This document shows positions 54,128-61,122 of a DNA stretch of 64,000 bases, piece by piece. Source of the stretch: Enterococcus sulfureus ATCC 49903 (GTDB lineage Bacteria; Bacillota; Bacilli; Lactobacillales; Enterococcaceae). The stretch is from the NCBI RefSeq assembly GCF_000407605.1, contig NZ_ASWO01000001.1, forward strand, positions 310,001 through 374,000. The letters are read 5' to 3'. A program made the translations under genes and the position numbers. The notes beneath the pieces were generated by a model that ran no database searches, was not told the DNA's origin, and worked only from the letters and a program-made list of their open reading frames with translations. The stretch's first letter is position 1. The number at the start of each line of letters is the position of its first letter.

Positions 54128-55160
54128 TTACCGCCCAACTTTCTTTTAGCATTTCCTGATTTTTCTCATGGAATTTTTGATTATGAGAAGAGACCATGGC
54201 TTGCTTTGTACTTTCAGGTTCCAGATACAGTTTGATTTGATTTACAGCTTGTGCGGCATCTTGGAAGGCCCCCGCTAATAAATTGACTTTGCCTACACAT
54301 GAATGGATATCTCCAGCGGCAAAAATACCAGGAATATTAGTTTTTGTCGGTTCTTCACATAATAGATAAAAATCATCTTGACGTGTAAACTGAAAATCTA
54401 GCGTATCCAGTAGATCTGCTTCTCGATCGTATCCATGCTGGACCAATACATGATCACAAGGTACATATTGTACCGCTTTGGTTTTGGTGTGACGCAAGTT
54501 CAACATCAACGGTTCTTGGAAATGTGGATCGATCGATTCGATCACGACATTCGTGAATACTGTAATATTGGCTTGCATTAATTTTTTGATTTGTGCTTCA
54601 TGTGCTTTCAATGCTTCTCCTCGGTAACACACGATGACATTTGCACCATAGTCTTTGGCTTCTAATGCATAATCGACTGCACCATCTCCGCCTCCTGAAA
54701 CGACTAATGTTTTATTGAAAATCGCGTGTTGATCAGGAAATTCATAATGGATATACGCGCCAATTTGCTTTTGAATAAAACAGGGCAATTTTTGTGGCGA
54801 GATAATTCCACCTCCGATTGCAAAAAGAACCGTTTTTCCTAAATAGGTCTTGCCATGTTGGTCTGTCAACAAGAAATTCGTGTCTTGTTTGACCATGGTG
54901 GTAATTTTGGTGTCTAAAAACACATCTGGAGCAAATGTTAATCCTTGTTCCACTAATTGTGCTCTGACTTGTTTTCCTTTTGTAGGGGGTAATGCACCAA
55001 TATCCCATACCATTTTTTCAGGATAAAAGCTTAGTTTTCCTCCTAATTCAGGTTGTGCCTCAAAAAGTGCGACTGAAAGATCACGTAATCCGGCATAAAA
55101 ACTACTATATAATCCAGCGGGTCCTCCGCCAATAATCATCACATCATATACTTGGTTCAT
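54120..55160 (-). CDS. Ferredoxin-NADP reductase-like flavoprotein (TrxB fold)
   Basis: 346 residues. FAD motif IIGGGPAGLYSSFYAG, NADPH motif VSGGGDGAVDYALEAKD, and GIFAAGDIHSCVGKVNLLAGAFQDAA at the FAD end. The CxxC of thioredoxin reductase is absent, placing it in the ferredoxin/flavodoxin-NADP reductase branch (YumC type). It is the first gene of the Fur-controlled operon. A natural role is to reduce ferric iron or siderophore-bound iron after uptake; that is inference. GGAGG 9 bases before the ATG. Confidence 0.88.
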   Translation of the reverse strand: MNQVYDVMIIGGGPAGLYSSFYAGLRDLSVALFEAQPELGGKLSFYPEKMVWDIGALPPTKGKQVRAQLVEQGLTFAPDVFLDTKITTMVKQDTNFLLTDQHGKTYLGKTVLFAIGGGIISPQKLPCFIQKQIGAYIHYEFPDQHAIFNKTLVVSGGGDGAVDYALEAKDYGANVIVCYRGEALKAHEAQIKKLMQANITVFTNVVIESIDPHFQEPLMLNLRHTKTKAVQYVPCDHVLVQHGYDREADLLDTLDFQFTRQDDFYLLCEEPTKTNIPGIFAAGDIHSCVGKVNLLAGAFQDAAQAVNQIKLYLEPESTKQAMVSSHNQKFHEKNQEMLKESWAVSE

Positions 55161-55187
55161 GGTCTTGCCTCCATTTCTCCATTATCA

Positions 55188-55206
55188 ATTGAAAATCATT
55201 CTCAAT
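55188..55206. promoter_or_regulatory. Fur box
   Basis: On the minus strand ATTGAGAAT-G-ATTTTCAAT, a 9-1-9 inverted repeat with one mismatch, closely matching the Gram-positive Fur 7-1-7 consensus. It lies just downstream of the expected start site of the flavoprotein-ABC operon, predicting repression when iron is plentiful. Confidence 0.82.
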
Positions 55207-55217
55207 TACATAAGGTC

Positions 55218-55246
55218 ATTATAGACAACTCTGTTTTATTTGTAAA
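55218..55246 (-). promoter_or_regulatory. Promoter of the flavoprotein and iron-chelate ABC operon
   Basis: -35 TTTACA (55246-55241), 17-base spacer, -10 TATAAT (55223-55218) on the minus strand. Confidence 0.82.
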
Positions 55247-55339
55247 TCCTTGTTTTGAATAAAAATTAAATTTTAATAAGAAAAATCTCATTTTATTCTC
55301 GTTTACTACGGATTTTGAGCATTTTTTTTGCCAAATAAA

Positions 55340-55363
55340 AAAAGAGAGGAATTCCTCTCTTTT
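55340..55363 (-). terminator. Terminator of the EIIC-GH1 operon
   Basis: 24-base perfect palindrome (12-bp arms) overlapping the GH1 stop, followed on the minus strand by a T-rich tract. Confidence 0.82.
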
Positions 55364-56756
55364 ACTCTAATTGACGTGTTTCGATCAAGTTTCGATACCA
55401 ATAGGCTGATTTTTTTAACGAACGTGCTCGAGTCTCATCTACTTCGATACGAACCAATCCATAACGATTTTTAAACGCGTTCATCGGGGACACACAATCG
55501 GTAAAGGCCCAAAGCATATACCCTTCACAATTTGCTCCTGCTTCTACTGCACGCAATAGTTCCGCTAAATGTTCACGAATGAATTCGATACGATAATCAT
55601 CTTGCACGATTCCAGCCTCATTAAGATACTGTTCTTCATTTTCTTGTCCCATTCCATTTTCGCTGATAAACCATGGAATATTCCCATAATTTTCTTGAAG
55701 ATACATGGCGAGATCATACATGATCGTGGGATAAATCTCCCATCCGCGAGAGCGATTCATACGTCTTCCTGGTAACTCGAAGGATTCATAATACATTTCT
55801 GGATGAAATGGAGTGGCTTCATTCCAAGCAAAACGTGGTGCTTTTACTCGTTTGGGATAGTACTGATTGATCCCTAAAAAATCACATGTATGTTGTTTGA
55901 TGATCTCGAGTTCTTCATCTGTTGGATCAAAATAGATGTTATGTTCTTGGCATAATGTGATCAATTCTTCCGGATATTCACCTAAAACCATCGGATGGAA
56001 AAAGACTTGGTTAAAAAATAAATCATACATTTTTGCTGCGTGGACATCCGCTTTTGACTGTGATCGAGGATATACCATCTCAGGATTTAAGACACAACCA
56101 ATTCTACCTTCAAATTTTCCTTCTTTAAATACTGCGATCGCTTTAGCAGAAGCCAATGTTTTATGAAAATTCCATAACATCCATTTCTTCGTATCTTGTT
56201 CGTGCGGCCAACGAATCGCATCTAAATAACAACGAGTTTGAATCACGATAGGCTCGTTAAAAGTAAACCATTGATGAACCCGATCGCCATAGCGTTCAAA
56301 TACGATCTTAGCATAATCGGCATACCAATCGACTACTTTTTTTGAAGACCAACCATCGTACTGTTCCATATAATAAGCTGGTAACTCGTAATGTTCTAAG
56401 CACAAGATGGGTTCAACTCCTACTGCAATCAATCCATCGATCACATGATCCATATGTGTGGCATAGGCTTCGTCTACGACCAATTGCTCATAGTCCGTGA
56501 AAAAACGTGCCCAGTTGATCGAAGTTCGATAATGGGTCAAGTTGATTTCTTTCATCAAGTCGATATCTTCTTGATACTGTTGCATAAAATTAGTCGCAAC
56601 ATCTGGTCCTTGACCATCATGCCAAACAAATTGTTCTTCTTTAAACCACTTGTCTAAATAAGAATCTTGTTGTTCTTTTTTTCCAGACCAGCCCTCGGTC
56701 TGCCAAGCAGATGAAGCTGCTCCTAAAATAAATGTGTCGGGAATTTTTTTTGTCAT
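55362..56756 (-). CDS. GH1 family glycosidase (probable 6-phospho-beta-glycosidase)
   Basis: 464 residues, full GH1 barrel: acid/base Glu in TFNEPI and nucleophile Glu in ISENGMG. The C-terminal loop CVSPMNAFKNRYGL keeps the Ser and Tyr of the phosphate clamp but, like the enzyme at 37380-38756, has Asn where Lys normally sits and Lys one residue earlier. It follows a PTS EIIC gene by 14 bases, which argues for a phosphorylated beta-glycoside. The two enzymes with this loop form a subgroup separate from the canonical one at 9293-10699. Confidence 0.86.
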   Translation of the reverse strand: MTKKIPDTFILGAASSAWQTEGWSGKKEQQDSYLDKWFKEEQFVWHDGQGPDVATNFMQQYQEDIDLMKEINLTHYRTSINWARFFTDYEQLVVDEAYATHMDHVIDGLIAVGVEPILCLEHYELPAYYMEQYDGWSSKKVVDWYADYAKIVFERYGDRVHQWFTFNEPIVIQTRCYLDAIRWPHEQDTKKWMLWNFHKTLASAKAIAVFKEGKFEGRIGCVLNPEMVYPRSQSKADVHAAKMYDLFFNQVFFHPMVLGEYPEELITLCQEHNIYFDPTDEELEIIKQHTCDFLGINQYYPKRVKAPRFAWNEATPFHPEMYYESFELPGRRMNRSRGWEIYPTIMYDLAMYLQENYGNIPWFISENGMGQENEEQYLNEAGIVQDDYRIEFIREHLAELLRAVEAGANCEGYMLWAFTDCVSPMNAFKNRYGLVRIEVDETRARSLKKSAYWYRNLIETRQLE

Positions 56757-56770
56757 GTCGTTACTCCTTA

Positions 56771-58084
56771 TTATGCGACTTCAGTCAATGTACGATTGGA
56801 TACTTTTACAAATGGTAGATAGATGATGATCGAGACTAGAATACAAATACACTGTGTGATCACAGCACCTAGATCACCAGCTGTTGCTAGATAGGCATTG
56901 ATAATTGGTGGCATCGGCCAAGGAACCATCACAACTGCTTTTGCTGCAAATCCGATACTTGTAGCGATGTACCCAATCGTCCCTGTGATCAGTGGGACAA
57001 ATACAAATGGAATCGCTAAAATTGGATTCAACATGATCGGCATCCCAAAAATCACAGGTTCATTGATATTAAACAACCCTGGAACAAATGATAATTTTGT
57101 GATCTCACGCATATCCGCCCGTTTTCCAGTAATAAAAATCGCAATCAATAATCCAATCGTTACACCAGATCCCCCCATACTCATATACATATCCCAAAAC
57201 GGCATCGTAATAATATTGGGTACGTCTTTTCCAGCTTCAAAAGCTTCTGTATTCACGGCAATCGCGGCAAGCAGCAACGGTTCACGAATCGGTTTGACCA
57301 TTTGATTGCCATGAATCCCAATGACCCAAAAAATTTGAGCAATAAAGACAAGAAGTAAGATGCCTGGCAATCCTTGAACGACTCCTTCTAATGGTCGTTG
57401 GATGATGTTGTAAATAATATCATAGGCGTATAAGCCTGTTAGCGCGTGAATGATGAAGCCTAATGCGGAGATCGCTGTAATCGTTAAGATCGTAGGAAAC
57501 AAAGCAGAAAAACTCACTGCAACGTTAGCTGGAACAGTATCCGGCATTTTGATTTTTAGTCGTTCTTGACGAGACAACCACGAATACAATTCAATCGATA
57601 AAATCGCAACAAACATTCCCAAAAACAATCCTTTAGTATCGGTATATTGTTTGGCTAAAACATTAGTCACTAAAACATTTCGCTTTTCTTCAGTTAAAAA
57701 ATCATATGTCGTAGGATTCACAGAAAGATAGGCCATTACTGCCACGATACCTGGGAATACACCCTCGATTTTATTTAACTTAGCCAATTCGATTCCAATT
57801 AAAAAAACAGCATAGATCGTTAAAAAACTTAAGGTCACATAACTGATCGAACTAGCGATCGGTTTTAGATCTGCTAAAAAACGTAAAGCGGAGATTCGTG
57901 CTAATCCATTTTCAGAATCGAACACCATTGCGGAAAATAGTGTACCAAATGCACCAGTAATAATAACTGGTATCAATGCCGCAAATGCGTTTTTGATCAC
58001 CATGATGTAACGCCAAGAATTGATTTTTGCTGCAACATTTCCTAATACAACAGATAACTTATCTAAAAAACTCCCCTGTGACAT
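56771..58084 (-). CDS. PTS EIIC component, lactose/cellobiose family
   Basis: 437-residue stand-alone EIIC. IFWVIGIHGNQMVKP near 220 and FNINEPVIFGMPIMLNPILAIPF near 320 are Lac-family EIIC signatures. The frame contains three close ATG codons; the third (58084) is chosen because GGGAG lies 8 bases upstream. No EIIA or EIIB gene is adjacent. It is probably controlled by the divergent GntR/UTRA protein through the site at 58113-58132. Confidence 0.86.
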   Translation of the reverse strand: MSQGSFLDKLSVVLGNVAAKINSWRYIMVIKNAFAALIPVIITGAFGTLFSAMVFDSENGLARISALRFLADLKPIASSISYVTLSFLTIYAVFLIGIELAKLNKIEGVFPGIVAVMAYLSVNPTTYDFLTEEKRNVLVTNVLAKQYTDTKGLFLGMFVAILSIELYSWLSRQERLKIKMPDTVPANVAVSFSALFPTILTITAISALGFIIHALTGLYAYDIIYNIIQRPLEGVVQGLPGILLLVFIAQIFWVIGIHGNQMVKPIREPLLLAAIAVNTEAFEAGKDVPNIITMPFWDMYMSMGGSGVTIGLLIAIFITGKRADMREITKLSFVPGLFNINEPVIFGMPIMLNPILAIPFVFVPLITGTIGYIATSIGFAAKAVVMVPWPMPPIINAYLATAGDLGAVITQCICILVSIIIYLPFVKVSNRTLTEVA

Positions 58085-58112
58085 ATCCATATCTCCCATC
58101 GTAATAATTTAG

Positions 58113-58132
58113 GTTGTAAACCTGTTTACAAC
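58113..58132. promoter_or_regulatory. GntR-type operator near the EIIC-GH1 promoter
   Basis: Perfect 9-bp inverted repeat GTTGTAAAC-CT-GTTTACAAC, 28 bases before the EIIC start codon. Same half-site as 58190-58213. Confidence 0.8.
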
Positions 58133-58157
58133 TTTAAATTAACGTATTATCATCGTA

Positions 58158-58172
58158 ATGTAAACGCTTGTA
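58158..58172. promoter_or_regulatory. cre box between the divergent EIIC and GntR genes
   Basis: ATGTAAACGCTTGTA matches 14 of 15 cre positions. It overlaps a candidate -35 TTTACA (58165-58160) of the leftward promoter, predicting CcpA repression of EIIC-GH1. Confidence 0.68.
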
Positions 58173-58189
58173 TTTGTGAAAAAGCGTTA

Positions 58190-58213
58190 GTTGTAAAGGT
58201 TTAAGTTTACAAC
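58190..58213. promoter_or_regulatory. Second GntR-type operator, before the regulator gene
   Basis: GTTGTAAA and TTTACAAC half-sites separated by 8 bases, against 4 in the perfect site at 58113-58132. It ends 20 bases before the regulator start codon, suggesting autoregulation by a lower-affinity site. Confidence 0.65.
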
Positions 58214-58233
58214 TTAATAAAGGAGACAGACGC

Positions 58234-58932
58234 ATGCCTTATTTTCAAGAAATCGCACATGAACTTAAACAACAAATTTTAGCTGGAACATTCAAAAAAG
58301 AAGAACGTTTACCTACTCAACAAACTCTTGCGCACACTTATCAAACGAGTCGTGTCACGATTCAAAAAGCATTGAATCTCTTAAAGATCCAAGGATGGAT
58401 CACAACGGTTAAAGGCTTGGGTACCTTTGTCGTCGGCCCAAATTCGATTTACGATTATGAACCTGCTTTTTCACGAGGGATGACGTATAAACTAGGTCAC
58501 TTAGGCGAATTGACCACGAAATTGATTTCGTTTGAGATCAGTACACCAAATGAACTTGAACAAGAAAAATTAGTATTGAAAAAAGATGAATTGATTTATG
58601 ATATCGTACGTTTACGTATTTTCGAAGGCGAGCCACTTGCACTTGAATATACCACTATGCCGGTCGCACTAGTACCTGATCTAAATATGGAAATCTTAGC
58701 TCAATCAATTTATCGACATCTTACCCAAACACTAGGCCATACGATCGGCAAAACTCATCGTAAAATCAAAGCCGATCACTGTGACGCGTACGACAAACAA
58801 TATTTAAACTGTGCACCACACGATCCAATCTTGGAATTTGAACAGGTTGTCTATCTTGATTCTGGGATTCCATTTGAATATTCTCAAACACGCCATCGTT
58901 ACGACAAAGGAGATGTTTCCCTTGTTTTTTAA
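58234..58932 (+). CDS. GntR family regulator with UTRA ligand domain
   Basis: 232 residues. GntR winged helix (about 1-70; RLPTQQTLAHTYQTSRVTIQKALNLLKIQGWI) and a UTRA domain (about 80-230; LVLKKDELIYDIVRLRIFEGEPLALEYTTMP). This HutC-type architecture usually senses a sugar phosphate. Divergent from the EIIC-GH1 operon, with two matching operators between the genes, so it is very probably the local repressor. AAAGGAG lies 8 bases before the ATG. Confidence 0.9.
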   Translation: MPYFQEIAHELKQQILAGTFKKEERLPTQQTLAHTYQTSRVTIQKALNLLKIQGWITTVKGLGTFVVGPNSIYDYEPAFSRGMTYKLGHLGELTTKLISFEISTPNELEQEKLVLKKDELIYDIVRLRIFEGEPLALEYTTMPVALVPDLNMEILAQSIYRHLTQTLGHTIGKTHRKIKADHCDAYDKQYLNCAPHDPILEFEQVVYLDSGIPFEYSQTRHRYDKGDVSLVF

Positions 58933-58939
58933 TAAAAAA

Positions 58940-58971
58940 AGGAGGTATGACAGAAATCTGTCACACCTCCT
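58940..58971 (-). terminator. Terminator of the dha operon
   Basis: 15-bp stem with one mismatch (58940-58954 with 58957-58971), 2-base centre, followed on the minus strand by a T7 tract. Confidence 0.85.
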
Positions 58972-59021
58972 AAAAAATGAATAAACAGTGGTTTCATAAG
59001 TAGCTCTTTTTATCACGGCCT

Positions 59022-59609
59022 CTACTTGATCAATGTTTCAAATAAATAGCCACTAGATTGCGCTCCAGGATCGATATGGCCAATTGCCCGTTCTCCGAGA
59101 TAAGAAGCGCGTCCTTTCTTGGCAACCAGCTCTTTTGTATGATGGACATAGGCAGTGATTTTTTCTTCAGTCAACTGATTTTCTTTCAACTCTTCCACAC
59201 AAGGCCACCACACATCTAGCATCGTTTTTTCTTCTAATTCTGCTTTACCACGTTTTTTTATCCCCAATGCACCGGCTTCTAAAACAGCTGCTAGTTCTGC
59301 CGTATCGAGTGTCTCATACGCTTTACTTGCTTGCGCCATCGCCATGAATGCGGACCCATACAAAGGTCCTGATGCCCCACCGACTTTAGAGATCATGGCC
59401 ATCGCCATAGTTTTAAAGACATCAGCAATGGATTCAGGTGCTTTTTTTTCTTTTGCGTCTTGGTACGCTTTGACTCCACGCGCCATATTGTTTCCATGAT
59501 CCCCATCTCCGATTGGCGTATCCAGATCACTAAGTACTTGTTTATTTTGCTCGATCACCTCAGTAAAACGGTCAAGCCAAGCTTCAATTGTTTCCATTGT
59601 ATAGTTCAT
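59022..59609 (-). CDS. dhaL: Dihydroxyacetone kinase, ADP-binding subunit DhaL
   Basis: 195 residues, eight-helix barrel domain. The Mg-ADP site shows in DTPIGDGDHGNNMARG near residue 30 and GGASGPLYGSAFM near 75; the C-terminal YLGERAIGHIDPGAQSS is conserved. In PTS-dependent enzymes DhaL keeps ADP bound and is rephosphorylated by DhaM. The frame is open 19 codons further, but the ATG at 59609 follows GAGGAGG and gives the family length. Last gene of dhaM-dhaK-dhaL. Confidence 0.93.
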   Translation of the reverse strand: MNYTMETIEAWLDRFTEVIEQNKQVLSDLDTPIGDGDHGNNMARGVKAYQDAKEKKAPESIADVFKTMAMAMISKVGGASGPLYGSAFMAMAQASKAYETLDTAELAAVLEAGALGIKKRGKAELEEKTMLDVWWPCVEELKENQLTEEKITAYVHHTKELVAKKGRASYLGERAIGHIDPGAQSSGYLFETLIK

Positions 59610-59620
59610 CGTCTTCCTCC

Positions 59621-60607
59621 TCACCACGCAATCGTTGTAACCTGTTCTTCTAAAGCATCCACCCATTCTGGATGTGTCGTCACATCAAGCATGGTCAACG
59701 ATAATCCTTGCATCTCAATCGAAGTCATCAAATTTCCAACCTTGGTAAAACGCACGTGAATAGCATGTGTTGCACATAGATCAAGGACATCGTTCATAAA
59801 CACAAATTGTTCCATCAACGGTGTCCCTCCCATTCCATTGACTAATAGTGCGATTTCTTTTGGCGTTTCTTCATAAGCCTCAAGTAATTTTGTGACCAAT
59901 TCTTCAGCTAGTTCTTTTGAAGGTTTGATTTTTTCTTTGCGATACCCTGGTTCGCCATGAATACCAACCCCATACTCGATTTCATCTTCTGCCAATTCAA
60001 ATCCTTTATGACCAACTTCTGGTACCGTAGCTGCCTCTAATGCGATTCCAATCGTTTTGGTTTGAGCAACTACCTCTTCACCAAGTGTTTTTAATTCTTG
60101 TAGTGAACGCTTTGCTCTAGAAGCAGCTCCAAGAATTTTATGAACTAGAACCGTTCCGGCTACACCACGTTTCCCAGCAGTGTAGGTACTATTTTCTACC
60201 GCGATATCATCGTCGACTACTACCGTTTCCACTTCGATATCGTCCATCTCTGCTAATTCCTTTGCCATATCGAAATTTAAGATATCTCCAGTATAATTTT
60301 TTACGATCAATAACACACCCTGATTCGCATTTGCTGCTTTGATTCCTTCTAATACTTGATCTGGCGTTGGCGAAGTAAAGACATCTCCCAGTACCGCAGC
60401 ATGTAACATGCCGTCGCCAACAAATCCAGCGTGGGCTGGCTCATGACCACTACCACCTCCTGAGACTAATCCTACTTGCTCAGAAGACTTCACTCGGGCA
60501 ACAACTCGGGTATCTTCTACTCGGGTAACGATCTTTGGATAACTTCGTACAATCCCACTGAGCATTTCTTCTACGATTTGATCTGGTGCATTGATAATTT
60601 TTTTCAC
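59621..60607 (-). CDS. dhaK: Dihydroxyacetone kinase, substrate-binding subunit DhaK
   Basis: 328 residues. SGGGSGHEPAHAGFVG near 50 and EYGVGIHGEPGYRKE near 210 are signatures; the His of GIHGEPG binds dihydroxyacetone covalently. GKRGVAGTVLVHKILGA lies between them. Start codon GTG, 10 bases after GAAGGG, giving MKKIINAPDQ as in relatives. Gap to dhaM is 1 base. Function: converts dihydroxyacetone to its phosphate using a phosphoryl group passed PEP-EI-HPr-DhaM-DhaL. Confidence 0.94.
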   Translation of the reverse strand: MKKIINAPDQIVEEMLSGIVRSYPKIVTRVEDTRVVARVKSSEQVGLVSGGGSGHEPAHAGFVGDGMLHAAVLGDVFTSPTPDQVLEGIKAANANQGVLLIVKNYTGDILNFDMAKELAEMDDIEVETVVVDDDIAVENSTYTAGKRGVAGTVLVHKILGAASRAKRSLQELKTLGEEVVAQTKTIGIALEAATVPEVGHKGFELAEDEIEYGVGIHGEPGYRKEKIKPSKELAEELVTKLLEAYEETPKEIALLVNGMGGTPLMEQFVFMNDVLDLCATHAIHVRFTKVGNLMTSIEMQGLSLTMLDVTTHPEWVDALEEQVTTIAW

Positions 60608-60608
60608 A

Positions 60609-61007
60609 CTAGTTCCACCCTTCTTTAGTCGATCGTTTGGCTTCGGTTATAATTTGATCGATATCTTCTGAAATACTTGCCGTAATCGCTGCAGCAAATG
60701 CCCCTTCAACTAACGGTGCATCGACTAAGTGATAATGTATTTGGCGTTCTTCATCAAGCATATCAAAGGCTAACTCGGCATTTAAGACTGCGCTTCCGAT
60801 ATCCGCAAATACGAAAAATTCCGTCTCTGTGGAGGATGCGTCAATTGCCTCCAAAATTTTAGTTGGATCTGAACCTAAATCACCAGATTCAGTCCCTCCT
60901 AATGAATGAATCACTACATGATCTACGGTGTTCATGTCTTCAATCATTTCTTTGATTCCATCGGTAATTTGTTGACTATGCGAGATCAATAAAATTGCAT
61001 AATGCAT
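60609..61007 (-). CDS. dhaM: Dihydroxyacetone kinase phosphotransfer subunit DhaM
   Basis: 132 residues, a single EIIA-mannose-like domain with phospho-His10 in LLISHSQQ. It lacks the HPr and EI-like extensions of E. coli DhaM, as in other Gram-positive bacteria, so it takes phosphate from general HPr. Here dhaM is first in the operon, ahead of dhaK and dhaL; the order dhaK-dhaL-dhaM is more common. A perfect cre box lies in its leader. Confidence 0.92.
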   Translation of the reverse strand: MHYAILLISHSQQITDGIKEMIEDMNTVDHVVIHSLGGTESGDLGSDPTKILEAIDASSTETEFFVFADIGSAVLNAELAFDMLDEERQIHYHLVDAPLVEGAFAAAITASISEDIDQIITEAKRSTKEGWN

Positions 61008-61023
61008 TTTCCCACCCCTTTTT

Positions 61024-61038
61024 TGATAACGTTTACAT
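61024..61038 (-). promoter_or_regulatory. cre box upstream of dhaM, perfect match
   Basis: On the minus strand ATGTAAACGTTATCA matches all 15 positions of WTGNAAACGNTNNCA. It lies 17-31 bases before the dhaM start codon, close behind the likely promoter, which seems to overlap the upstream terminator. Confidence 0.8.
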
Positions 61039-61045
61039 TTCTATC

Positions 61046-61081
61046 AAAAAAACATACCAAGCAATCATCTACTTGATATGT
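61046..61081 (-). terminator. Terminator of the oligopeptide-binding protein gene
   Basis: 10-bp stem with one wobble (61052-61061 with 61072-61081), 10-base loop, and a T7 tract on the minus strand. Confidence 0.72.
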
Positions 61082-61122
61082 TTAGTATAACAAATATTAA
61101 GATACTTGTGTATCAAAGGAAT

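Noticed and set aside
56898-57305. 135-codon rightward frame antisense to the second EIIC gene
   Set aside because: Same artefact of transmembrane codon use; no start signal and no recognisable protein.
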